NCBI GenBank assembly: GCA_963728125.1
Contig: CAVSIZ010000010.1
Location: 1-64,000, forward strand
DNA from: CAWDCV01 sp963728125
Lineage (GTDB): Bacteria > Actinomycetota > Actinomycetes > CAWDCV01
DNA: 64,000 nucleotides
Reading direction: 5' to 3'
How positions within the stretch are numbered: position 1 is the first letter of the stretch; each line of letters begins with the position of its first letter. The notes under the pieces were generated by a model. It was not told the origin of the DNA. It saw only the letters and a program-made list of their open reading frames with translations, and did no database searches. A program made the position numbers and the translations under genes. Positions 27,884-35,808 of the stretch are shown piece by piece.

Positions 27884-28918
27884 GTGGAGGCAACAGCTAC
27901 GCCTGCCGCAGGCGGCCGTGCGCGCCGTCCCACGCTCGACGATGTCGCTGCTGAGGTCGGACTGTCCCCCGCATCCGTTTCGCTGGTGTTGCGTAGCGTG
28001 CCCGGCCCGAGCGCGGAAACGCGCCGTCGGGTGCTGGAGGCAGCGGCGCGATTGGGGTATCGCACCGACCGGGCCGCGAGCCTGCTCGCTCGCCGTCGTC
28101 GGCATCTACTCGGCGTGCTCCTCGATATCCGCAGCAGCTATCACGCGGAACTGGTCGACGACATCCAGGCCGTGGCCGACTCTCGGGGCTACGACCTGGT
28201 GTTGAGCACGGTCACGCGCACGCACGACGAGCAGCGAGCGATCGAGACGCTCGTCGATTTCCGCTGCGAGGCGGTGCTGCTGCTCGGCCCAGAGAGTCCC
28301 GTGTCACGGCTCGCGGCACTGGGCCGGCAGTTGCCCGTGATCGTTGTGGGACGCCGGACGACCGCTGCGGGAGTCGATGTTGTGCGCAGCGCCGACGACG
28401 AGGGCGTCCGGCAAGCCGTGGATCACCTGGTCGAGTTGGGTCATCACGCCATTGCGTACGTCGACGGGGGTCGCAGTCAGATGTCGACCGACCGGCGCCG
28501 CGGGTACGGCGAGGCAATGCGGCGGCACGGGCTCACCGACCGGCTACGCGTGTTGCCGGGCGACTCGACGCAGCAGGCCGGTGGTGACGCGGCTGCGGCC
28601 CTGCTTGCAGAAGGGCTGCCCACCGCCGTGATCGCATACAACGATCGCAGCGCCATCGGACTGCTGGACGGTTTGGCCCGGTCAGGCATCGAGGTCCCGG
28701 CGACCGTGTCGGTGGTGGGGTACGACGACAGTCCAGAAGCGCAGCTCGCCGTCGTCGATCTCACGACGGTCAGCCAAGACGCGGCCCACCAGGCGGAACA
28801 CGCCGTAGCCGCCGCCGTCGAGCGTCTGGACGAAGGCCGCACGAGACGGCGCGAGGTCGTCCTCAGCCCACGCCTGGTGATACGCGGCACCACGACTGCG
28901 CCTCGGTGGCGACGGTGA
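27884..28918 (+). CDS. LacI-family transcriptional regulator
   Basis: A 344-aa repressor. The N-terminal helix-turn-helix is RPTLDDVAAEVGLSPASVSLVLR, with the hinge helix RTDRAASLLA. The ligand domain of the periplasmic-binding fold runs to a typical end (VVLSPRLVIRGTT). It diverges from the oxidoreductase-isomerase pair across the palindrome at 27801-27814 and should control that pair and itself. GTG 27884 has GAGGAAG about 9 nt upstream. The in-frame GTG at 27833 is less likely. Confidence 0.88.
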   Translation: MEATATPAAGGRARRPTLDDVAAEVGLSPASVSLVLRSVPGPSAETRRRVLEAAARLGYRTDRAASLLARRRRHLLGVLLDIRSSYHAELVDDIQAVADSRGYDLVLSTVTRTHDEQRAIETLVDFRCEAVLLLGPESPVSRLAALGRQLPVIVVGRRTTAAGVDVVRSADDEGVRQAVDHLVELGHHAIAYVDGGRSQMSTDRRRGYGEAMRRHGLTDRLRVLPGDSTQQAGGDAAAALLAEGLPTAVIAYNDRSAIGLLDGLARSGIEVPATVSVVGYDDSPEAQLAVVDLTTVSQDAAHQAEHAVAAAVERLDEGRTRRREVVLSPRLVIRGTTTAPRWRR

Positions 28919-28998
28919 TCAGCCCCGGTGATCGGCCGCAGTAATCAGCCCGGCTGTTCGGCCTTGGCCGCATCAACGATGCGCCACACAATGGAGGA

Positions 28999-29226
28999 GT
29001 GTTCGACCGCGTGCGTGACCGTTTGCGCCCTCGCCCCGCGCCGGCGGTACTCCCACCGCGCGACATCGCATCGTTGGCTGAGCTGCACGGCTACTTCGTG
29101 GAGCAAGTGAATGAGGCTGTTGCCGAGGGACGCGACGATTGCATCGCCGGGCTCGTCGCGGCGTACTGGCACGAGGCAGAGCACGCCGTGAACAGCGGTG
29201 GTCTCGACTGGGACACTCGACGTTGA
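28999..29226 (+). CDS. small hypothetical protein
   Basis: A 75-residue acidic protein with no recognised family. Residues about 22-60 look helical (ASLAELHGYFVEQVNEAVAEG), and it ends GGLDWDTRR. The GTG at 28999 is only one base after GGAGG, so GTG 29011 may be the real start. It lies between lacI and gntR. Codon use is compatible with a real gene, but it could be spurious. Confidence 0.4.
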   Translation: MFDRVRDRLRPRPAPAVLPPRDIASLAELHGYFVEQVNEAVAEGRDDCIAGLVAAYWHEAEHAVNSGGLDWDTRR

Positions 29227-29248
29227 CGGCTTCGGGTTTCCGAAGGCG

Positions 29249-29277
29249 TTCCGACTTTGTCCAGACATTTGTATGAT
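29249..29277 (+). promoter_or_regulatory. gntR promoter
   Basis: TATGAT (29272-29277) is a good -10. TTCCGA (29249-29254), 17 nt upstream, is a weak -35. The TGTCCAGACA site lies between them, so the promoter should be shut when it is occupied. Confidence 0.5.
29258..29267 (+). promoter_or_regulatory. candidate GntR operator TGTCCAGACA
   Basis: It shares TGTCCNNACA with the site at 14342-14351 and is placed within the gntR promoter, as expected for autorepression. Confidence 0.5.
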
Positions 29278-29342
29278 GTGTCCTGATTGACGAGTCCGCA
29301 CCTACCGGTGGCGGAAGCGTCAACGTGGGAGAGGAACCTGTC

Positions 29343-30086
29343 GTGGCGTTCCAACCGGGATCGATACAGGTCAATCGCACGAGCCCCGTGCCGCTGTACT
29401 TTCAGGTGGCTCAAGAGCTCGAGCGCGCGATCGAGGACAACAGGCTCCTGCCGGGTGATCAACTGGACAACGAGTTGCTCCTCGCCGATCAGCTGGGCCT
29501 GTCCCGACCTACCATGCGCCGGGCGCTGCAATACCTCGTCGACAAGGGTTATCTGGTGCGGCGGCGCGGCATTGGGACTCAGGTCGTGCACCGCAAGGTT
29601 CGGCGTCCGATCGAACTGACCAGCCTCTACGACGACCTCGAGAGCAGCGGCCAGCAACCGACGACTACGGTTCTCTCTCTCATCGAGGTGGCCGCGTCCG
29701 ACACGGTCGCTCACGAGCTCGACGTTCCCGAAGGCTCCCCCGTCCTGTTCATCGAGCGACTGCGGTACGCCGGCGGCGAGCCGCTGGCACTGATGCGCAA
29801 TTACCTGCCTCGCCACCTGCTCGACATCAACGAGGACGACCTCCAGGACAAGGGCCTGTATCCCCTGCTGCGCGCAGCAGGACTTCGCCCGTCCTTGGCG
29901 TCGCAGCGGGTCGGTGCCCGGCCCGCCACGCCGGCGGAGGCGAAACTGCTCGGCGACCGGAAGGGTGCGTGCCTGCTCACCATGTCGCGGACGGCGTACG
30001 ACGCCAACGGACGAGCGCTCGAGCTCGGTGATCATCTGTACCGGGCAACGATGTACTCCTTCGAGTTCGCCCTGTCCGCACGCTAG
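29343..30086 (+). CDS. GntR-family regulator with UTRA domain (probable iol repressor)
   Basis: A 247-aa HutC-type GntR protein. The winged helix spans PVPLYFQVAQELERAI, LLADQLGLSRPTMRRALQYL and GYLVRRRGIGTQV. The UTRA ligand domain contains SPVLFIERLRYAGGEPLAL and ends ELGDHLYRATMYSFEF. Effectors of this class are usually pathway intermediates. The shared operator with the iol divergent promoter suggests it is the island's IolR equivalent. GTG 29343 has GAGAGGA 8 nt upstream. GTG 29325 is an alternative. The next lacI-type gene follows after 25 nt. Confidence 0.85.
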   Translation: MAFQPGSIQVNRTSPVPLYFQVAQELERAIEDNRLLPGDQLDNELLLADQLGLSRPTMRRALQYLVDKGYLVRRRGIGTQVVHRKVRRPIELTSLYDDLESSGQQPTTTVLSLIEVAASDTVAHELDVPEGSPVLFIERLRYAGGEPLALMRNYLPRHLLDINEDDLQDKGLYPLLRAAGLRPSLASQRVGARPATPAEAKLLGDRKGACLLTMSRTAYDANGRALELGDHLYRATMYSFEFALSAR

Positions 30087-30111
30087 CGACGCCCGGCTTC
30101 GTCGCTTACCG

Positions 30112-31143
30112 ATGCGTCGGCAGTACCGCGTTGTAGACATTGCCGCTCAGGCCGGTCTGAGCCACGCCACTGTAGATCGGGTGCTTCACGGTCGCGCAGG
30201 CGTGCGGCCGGAGACAGTAGCGCAGGTGCAGCGGGCGATCGGGGAGCTCGACCGACAGCGGGTGCAGGTTGAGTTGTCCAGCAAGACGATCATTCTCGAC
30301 CTGGTCATGCAGGCACCGGACCGGTTCGCATCCGAGTGTCGCAACGCCCTGGAGGTCGAGCTGCGGGCGCTGCGGCCGGCGGTGCTCCGGGTGCGGTCCT
30401 CCCTGCGAGAGACCAGCGACCCGGACGCGGCGGCACGCACTCTGGACGCGATCGCGCGCCGCGGCTCGGACGGAGTCATCCTCAAGGCCCCCGATCACCC
30501 GACGGTCGTGGAGGCCGTGGAGCGGCTCGGCGCGGTGGGGATCCCGGTGGTGACGTTCGTGACTGACGTGCCGTCGAGCCGGCGCACGGCCTACGTCGGC
30601 GTGGACAACTTCGCGGCAGGGAAGACGGCCGCGTATCTGGTGGCACATTGGGCGGGGTCTCGGGGGGGCGACGTGTTGCTCACCATCAGCCACTCATCGT
30701 TTCGTGGGGAGGAGGAGCGCGAGCGCGGCTTCCGGTCGGAGCTCGCGGCGCTAGCGCCGGCACGAGGTGTCTGCGCCGTGACGGACACGGGCGGCCTGGA
30801 CCTGGCGATGCTCGACGCGGTCAATGCCGCCCTGGCCGGCAACCTGTCGATCGACGCGGTGTACTCCGCCGGTGGCGGAAACCGGGCGACGCTGTCGGCG
30901 TTCGCCGAGCTGCGTCGGTCTCCGGTGGTCTTTGTCGCACACGACCTGGACGCGGACAATCGCGACCTGCTGCGTACCCGCCGGATCTCAGCGGTCCTGC
31001 ACCATGACCTGCACGCGGACATGCGCCGTGCCGCCCGGTTGCTGCTGCAGGCGCGGCAGCTGCTACCGGGGCGTCCCATCACGCGGCCGTCCCAGGTTCA
31101 GGTGGTCACGCCGCACAACGAGCCCGCGGCCTTCAACGAGTAG
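30112..31143 (+). CDS. LacI-type regulator with sugar-binding domain
   Basis: A 343-aa protein. The N-terminal LacI helix-turn-helix reads YRVVDIAAQAGLSHATVDRVL, and HGRAGVRPETVAQVQRAI follows. The remainder is a periplasmic-binding-protein type I fold (YVGVDNFAAGKTAAYLVAHW, DAVYSAGGGNRATL, VVFVAHDLDADNRDLL). The family is common in actinobacterial inositol loci. It is probably co-transcribed with gntR and gives the island a second input. It ends 4 nt before the convergent second IolE gene. Confidence 0.85.
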   Translation: MRRQYRVVDIAAQAGLSHATVDRVLHGRAGVRPETVAQVQRAIGELDRQRVQVELSSKTIILDLVMQAPDRFASECRNALEVELRALRPAVLRVRSSLRETSDPDAAARTLDAIARRGSDGVILKAPDHPTVVEAVERLGAVGIPVVTFVTDVPSSRRTAYVGVDNFAAGKTAAYLVAHWAGSRGGDVLLTISHSSFRGEEERERGFRSELAALAPARGVCAVTDTGGLDLAMLDAVNAALAGNLSIDAVYSAGGGNRATLSAFAELRRSPVVFVAHDLDADNRDLLRTRRISAVLHHDLHADMRRAARLLLQARQLLPGRPITRPSQVQVVTPHNEPAAFNE

Positions 31144-31147
31144 GCGA

Positions 31148-32041
31148 TCAGGTGCTGCCTGACCCAGAACCTGCGAGCAGCGCGCGCAGGTAGTCGACGC
31201 TGGCGCGTGCGTTTGCGAGCGGTCCTTCGTCGCGCGGGGGCTCGGTCAGGATGGTGTCCTGCTCGAGGGTGTACCAGCCCGCGTAGGCGTGCTGCTGCAG
31301 GTGCTTCACGATCGCCGCGATGTCGACGTCGCCTTGGCCCAGCGGCCGGTACATGCCCTCCCGAACGGCTTCGGTGTAGGTGAGCCGACCGTCCTGGACC
31401 TTGCGGGCGAAGGCGAGGTCGACGTCCTTGAGATGGGTGTGCGCGATGCGCTCGGGCACCTCGCGGGTCAGCTGGGCGGGATCGGTGCCGCCGATGAGCA
31501 GGTGTCCGGTGTCCAGGCAGAGCGAGATGCTGGAGCCAGCGAGCACGCGCGCTACGTCGGTGCCGGTCTCCACGAGGGTGCCGACGTGCGGATGAAGCAC
31601 CGCGAGGATGCCGTGCTCGGCGGCGGTGGCTGCGACGCGGTCGAGGTTGCCGAGCAGCCGGTTCCAGCCCACCTGGTCGAGCTCGGGTCGCGAGTCGTAT
31701 CCGGCGAGTCCGGTGTCGGCCGACAGCACCAGGACCCCGGCGCGGGCTGCGGAGAACGCGGGCAGCAGCCGGGCCAGCTCGACGAGGGGTTCGAGATCGG
31801 CGCGGTGCAGCACGAACGGTGTGAAGCCGCCGATGGCGGTGAGGTGGTGGTCGGCCAGGACGCTGGCCAGCCGGTCGGGATCGTCCGGCAGGAAGCCGTC
31901 GGGGCCGAGCTCGGTGGCGGCCAGCCCGATGTCGCTCATCTCGGCGAGCACCCGGTCGGCGGGCAGCTGGTACCCCCACCCGGGGACCTCGCACACCCCC
32001 CAGCTGATCGGTGCGCCGGCCATGCGGATCGGGTCGGTCAT
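31148..32041 (-). CDS. second IolE-family inosose dehydratase
   Basis: A 297-aa TIM barrel with the IolE pattern: MAGAPISWGVCEVPGWGYQL, GLAATELGPDGFLPDD, AVLHPHVGTLVETG, SLCLDTGHLLIGGTDP, IAHTHLKDVD and GWYTLEQDTIL. It differs clearly from the first IolE (18177), which starts with 'SCPDSWGVWF', so it may act on another inosose isomer. It is the last gene of the leftward operon, 53 nt after the dehydrogenase gene, with AGGAGG before its ATG. Confidence 0.85.
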   Translation of the reverse strand: MTDPIRMAGAPISWGVCEVPGWGYQLPADRVLAEMSDIGLAATELGPDGFLPDDPDRLASVLADHHLTAIGGFTPFVLHRADLEPLVELARLLPAFSAARAGVLVLSADTGLAGYDSRPELDQVGWNRLLGNLDRVAATAAEHGILAVLHPHVGTLVETGTDVARVLAGSSISLCLDTGHLLIGGTDPAQLTREVPERIAHTHLKDVDLAFARKVQDGRLTYTEAVREGMYRPLGQGDVDIAAIVKHLQQHAYAGWYTLEQDTILTEPPRDEGPLANARASVDYLRALLAGSGSGST

Positions 32042-32094
32042 GGTCGTGCCTCCTGCTGCTGGGATTGGTGAATCCGGTCGTACGTGGATGCGGG

Positions 32095-33021
32095 TCAGGC
32101 GACATTGGCCACCGCGGCGGGCGGTCGGCCCGACAGGACGTCGGCCACGCCGCGGGCGGCCGCGGCGAAGGTGGCGCGCGTGGCGGCGGCGCTGAGGCCC
32201 ATCAGGTGCGGGGACAGCACGACGTCGTCACGGTCGAACAGCGGGTGGTGCGGGGGCGGCTCCGGGTCGAACACGTCGAGGCCGAGCCCGCCCAATCGGC
32301 CGTCGGCAAGTCCCTGCGCAGCGGCGTCGAGGTCGAGCAGCCCACCGCGTCCGCAGTTGACCAGGACGGTGCCGGGCTTGACCCCGTCGAGGAACGCCGA
32401 GTCCACGAGGCGGTAGGTCTGGTCGGTCAGCGGCAGGTGCAGGGTGACAACGTCGGCTCGCCGGCGCAGTTCGGCGAGCTCGACGAGTTCCGATGTCGCC
32501 CTCGCGAACGGATCGTGCGCGACCACCGTCATCCCGAAGGCCTGAGCCAGGTGGGCCACCCGGCGGCCGATGCGGCCGTAGCCGATGATGCCGAGGGTGG
32601 CGCCATCCAGGTCACCGAGGATGCGCGTGCCCCGGTCGGCCCAGCGGCCCTCGGCGACGCAGGCGGTGGTCCAGCGCAGCCGTTTGACCAGGTGCAGCAC
32701 CATGGCCAGCGCGCCCTCGGCGACGGCGTTGGTGCCGGCTCCGGGTGTGATGACCACGGCGATACCCCGCCGGGTGGCCTCGTCGACGTCGACCGCGTCG
32801 ACCCCGACGCCAGTGCGGGCGAGCACCCGCAGGTGCGGCATGCGGTCGAGCAGCGCCTGATCCACGGTCGCGTCGGCGCGCACGATGGCCCCGCTCGCGG
32901 CACGCAGGTCGTCGGCGGTCGGCTCGGCGACGAAGGTCGTGCCCTCGGGCAGGTGCGCAGTGACCAATGCGGGATCGACCTGGCCGAGGGCCACGACGGT
33001 CGGTCCCCCTGCCTCGGTCAT
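32095..33021 (-). CDS. D-2-hydroxyacid dehydrogenase
   Basis: A 308-aa NAD(P)-dependent enzyme of the D-isomer 2-hydroxyacid family. It has the dinucleotide motif GIIGYGRIGRRVAHLA, catalytic Arg in VNCGRGGLLDLDAA, Glu in DVFDPEPPPHHPL and His in LSPHLMGLSAAA. It could reduce a 2-oxo acid released by the adjacent aldolase (for example hydroxypyruvate or tartronate semialdehyde). The substrate is inferred only from position. ATG 33021 overlaps the aldolase stop by 4 nt. Confidence 0.82.
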   Translation of the reverse strand: MTEAGGPTVVALGQVDPALVTAHLPEGTTFVAEPTADDLRAASGAIVRADATVDQALLDRMPHLRVLARTGVGVDAVDVDEATRRGIAVVITPGAGTNAVAEGALAMVLHLVKRLRWTTACVAEGRWADRGTRILGDLDGATLGIIGYGRIGRRVAHLAQAFGMTVVAHDPFARATSELVELAELRRRADVVTLHLPLTDQTYRLVDSAFLDGVKPGTVLVNCGRGGLLDLDAAAQGLADGRLGGLGLDVFDPEPPPHHPLFDRDDVVLSPHLMGLSAAATRATFAAAARGVADVLSGRPPAAVANVA

Positions 33022-33806
33022 GCCTTTTCCCGGCGGGCGGTGCGCATCTCGGTCGAGACGGCGGAGGCGAGCAGCACGCCGTCGGAGCCGACGGCGAGGA
33101 ACTGCCAACCCTCGTCGGCGAGGCGTGCGGCTGAGCCGCCATCAGGGACGAGCAGGCCGGCGGCCTTGCCGGCGGCACGGGCGGCGCGCAGGACCCGGTC
33201 CAGTGCCGCGACGAAGACCGGCGCGGTGCGATCGCCAGGGACGCCGAGGGCGTACGACAGGTCCTGCGGACCGACGAACAGCACGTCGACGCCGTCGAGC
33301 GCGGCGATCGCCTCGACCGATTCGACCGCGGACCGGGTCTCGATCTGCACGATCCCTATCACCTCGGCTTTGGCGCGGACGATGGCGTTGCCGTCCAGGC
33401 CGAACCGGCACATCCGGTTGTATGTGGCCACGCCGCGGTCGCCGTCGGGCGGGTAGCGCAGGTGCCGGATGGCGTCGGTCGCATCGTCGGGGCCGTCGAT
33501 GCGAGGAAACATCACGCCTGCGGCGCCCAGGTCCAGCAACCGGCCGGTGCGGATGCGGGCGGTCGACTCGGGCCGCACCAGGGTCGGGACACCGTACGAC
33601 GCCGCGGCAGGGACGACGCTGAGGACCTGCTCCTCTCCGCCGGAGCCGTGCTCGAGGTCGAGCAGCACCCAGTCGACGCCGCTGGCCGCACAGATCTCCG
33701 CGGCGACCGGGGCGGCGATGCCGAGGAACGTGCCGAAGGTCACCTCGCCGCTGCGCAATCGGGCCTTGAGCCCGGCGCGGTCGACCGCGTAGGGGGGTGC
33801 GCTCAT
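33018..33806 (-). CDS. HpcH/HpaI-family aldolase
   Basis: A 262-aa class II pyruvate-type aldolase. FGTFLGIAAPVAAEICAASG, DWVLLDLEHGSGGEEQVL (Glu/His), PTLVRPESTARIRTGRLLDL, GVMFPRIDGPDDA, GIVQIETRSAVES (metal-binding Glu) and DVLFVGPQDLSYALG (Asp) are present. The family cleaves 4-hydroxy-2-oxo acids (HpaI, GarL type) to pyruvate plus an aldehyde. No such step exists in the textbook inositol pathway, so this gene marks a different downstream route. It overlaps both neighbours by 4 nt. Confidence 0.85.
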   Translation of the reverse strand: MSAPPYAVDRAGLKARLRSGEVTFGTFLGIAAPVAAEICAASGVDWVLLDLEHGSGGEEQVLSVVPAAASYGVPTLVRPESTARIRTGRLLDLGAAGVMFPRIDGPDDATDAIRHLRYPPDGDRGVATYNRMCRFGLDGNAIVRAKAEVIGIVQIETRSAVESVEAIAALDGVDVLFVGPQDLSYALGVPGDRTAPVFVAALDRVLRAARAAGKAAGLLVPDGGSAARLADEGWQFLAVGSDGVLLASAVSTEMRTARREKA

Positions 33807-35767
33807 CCGAACCACCGCTGGGTCGGCAATCCAGCCTCGTAGGTCTTGCGCGCCTGCTGCACGGTGTCCGACTCGGCGACCTCGGGCGGGGCGACGTCCC
33901 ACCAGCAGCCCGCCGAGGGCAGGTCGGCGTGCGGAATGACGGGAACCACGATGACCACCGGCCGCTGCTCCCCGCGCGTGGCCCCCAGTGCCTGTCGGAC
34001 CTCGGCGGCCGTGGTGGCGCGCACGGCGTGGGCCCCGAGGCCGGCGGCGATCTGCACGAGGTCGACCTGCAGGTAGTCGCCGGTGAGACCGGCGGGCTGC
34101 CCGCCACGCAGGTCGAGCGGTGAGTCGCGGTAGCGAAATTCGTTGCCGAACTCGCGGCCCATCGTGAACATCTGCAGCCGATGGATCACCTGGTAGCCGT
34201 GGTTCTCGGGCACGACAAGGGTGATCGGCAGTTGCTCCTGCGCGGCGGTGGCGAGCTCGGTCGGTGCCATCAAGAAGGTGCCGTCGCCGAGGAAGGCGAC
34301 GACGCGCGCGTCCGGCTGAGGAGTGGCCAGGCGCACGCCGATGGCGGCCGGGATCTCGTAGCCCATGCAGGAGAAGCCGAACTCGAGGTGGCACTGCCGG
34401 CCGTCTGTGGCGTCCCAGACCTTCAGCAGGTCACCGGGCGGGCCGCCGGCGGCGGCGACGATCGTGTCGCCGGCCCGGGCGTGCTCCTGCAGCAGACCGA
34501 TCAGCTGGCCCTGGGTGAGCACGGCGTCGGTGTCGGGGATGACGTCGGCGGTCTCCGCTCGCAGCGCGTCCGGGTCGGCGGGACGGTCGGCATCGAGCGC
34601 CGCCGCACGTACCGGCTGCCAGGCGTCTTTCGCCGCCTCGACCTCTCCCCGCCAGGCCCGCACGCCGGTCACGTCGCGCTGGGACAGCTCATCGGCGAGG
34701 GCCTGCAGGGACAGTTTCGCGTCGCCGAGGACCGACGTGGCGCCGAGCCGGTCGGCGTCGCGCGGGTCGAGGTTGATGCTGGCGAAACGCACGTCCGGCG
34801 CGGCGAAGAGCGATTGTGACGCCGTGGCGAAGTCCGTCAGGCGGGACCCCACGCTGATAACGACGTCAGCCCGCGCGGCGAGTTGATTGGTGGCGGGGTT
34901 GCCCTCGAGGCCGATGCCGCCCAGCTGCCACCAGGCGCTGAGATCGACGGCGCCCTTGCCCGCGAAGGTCTCCGCGACGGGGATCCCCGCCTGCTCGGCG
35001 ACGCGCGCGAGCTCGCCGGACGCGACCGAGTAATGCACGCCACCACCAGCGACGATGAGCGGGCGCTCCGCCGAGGCGAGTAGCGCGGCCAACTGCTGGA
35101 TCTCTGCGAGGTCCGGGGCGGGACGGCGGATGATCCAGTCGCGCTCGTCGAAGAACGCCAGCGGGAAGTCGTAGGCGTGGGACTGCACGTCCTGCGGGAG
35201 GCTGATGACCGCAGCGCCGGTGTGGACCGGGTCGACCAGTACCCGCATGGCTGCGGGCAGGGCGGTGAGCAGCTGCTCGGGCCGGGTGATCCGGTCGAAG
35301 AACCGCGACACCGGGCGGAAGGCGTCGTTGACGCTGGCGTCGGCCTCGACCGGGTGCTGCAGCTGCTGCAGTACCGGCCCTTGCCGCCGGGTGGCGTAGG
35401 TGTCGCCGGGCAGCAGCAGCACCGGCAGCCGGTTGACGGTCGCCAGCGCGGCACCGGTGACCATATTGAGCGCCCCCGGGCCGATGGACGCGGTGACCGC
35501 GAGCGTGGACCGGCGCAGGCTCGCCTTGGCGTAGCCGGTCGCGAGGTGCACCAATGCCTGCTCGTTGCGGCCCTGGATGAACGGCAGGTCGTTGGCGTAC
35601 TGGTCGAACGCCTGCCCAAGCCCGGCGACATTGCCATGGCCAAAGATGCCCAGCGCGGCCGGGACGAGCCGGCGCCGTTCGCCGTCCGCGATGCTGTACT
35701 GCTGGGACAGGTAGCGCACGAGGGCCTGGGCGGTAGTGAGCCGAACTGTGGCTGGGGAGAGGGTCAT
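33803..35767 (-). CDS. second IolD-type ThDP-dependent hydrolase
   Basis: A 654-aa ThDP enzyme. ALGIFGHGNVAGLGQAFDQY and QGRNEQALVHLATGYA (cofactor Glu) open it. LGDGTFLMAPTELATAAQEQ followed by VVPENHGYQVI is the ThDP/Mg2+ motif. It is longer than the first IolD (626 aa) and varies at positions near the motif (PEN in place of QN). AGGAGG precedes the ATG. It is embedded with the second IolE but without iolB or iolC, so the product may be handled by the ALDH and aldolase beside it. Confidence 0.88.
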   Translation of the reverse strand: MTLSPATVRLTTAQALVRYLSQQYSIADGERRRLVPAALGIFGHGNVAGLGQAFDQYANDLPFIQGRNEQALVHLATGYAKASLRRSTLAVTASIGPGALNMVTGAALATVNRLPVLLLPGDTYATRRQGPVLQQLQHPVEADASVNDAFRPVSRFFDRITRPEQLLTALPAAMRVLVDPVHTGAAVISLPQDVQSHAYDFPLAFFDERDWIIRRPAPDLAEIQQLAALLASAERPLIVAGGGVHYSVASGELARVAEQAGIPVAETFAGKGAVDLSAWWQLGGIGLEGNPATNQLAARADVVISVGSRLTDFATASQSLFAAPDVRFASINLDPRDADRLGATSVLGDAKLSLQALADELSQRDVTGVRAWRGEVEAAKDAWQPVRAAALDADRPADPDALRAETADVIPDTDAVLTQGQLIGLLQEHARAGDTIVAAAGGPPGDLLKVWDATDGRQCHLEFGFSCMGYEIPAAIGVRLATPQPDARVVAFLGDGTFLMAPTELATAAQEQLPITLVVPENHGYQVIHRLQMFTMGREFGNEFRYRDSPLDLRGGQPAGLTGDYLQVDLVQIAAGLGAHAVRATTAAEVRQALGATRGEQRPVVIVVPVIPHADLPSAGCWWDVAPPEVAESDTVQQARKTYEAGLPTQRWFG

Positions 35768-35808
35768 GGGTCGTCCTCCTGGGTGTCGGGGGTGGTCTCG
35801 GTCGCGGC

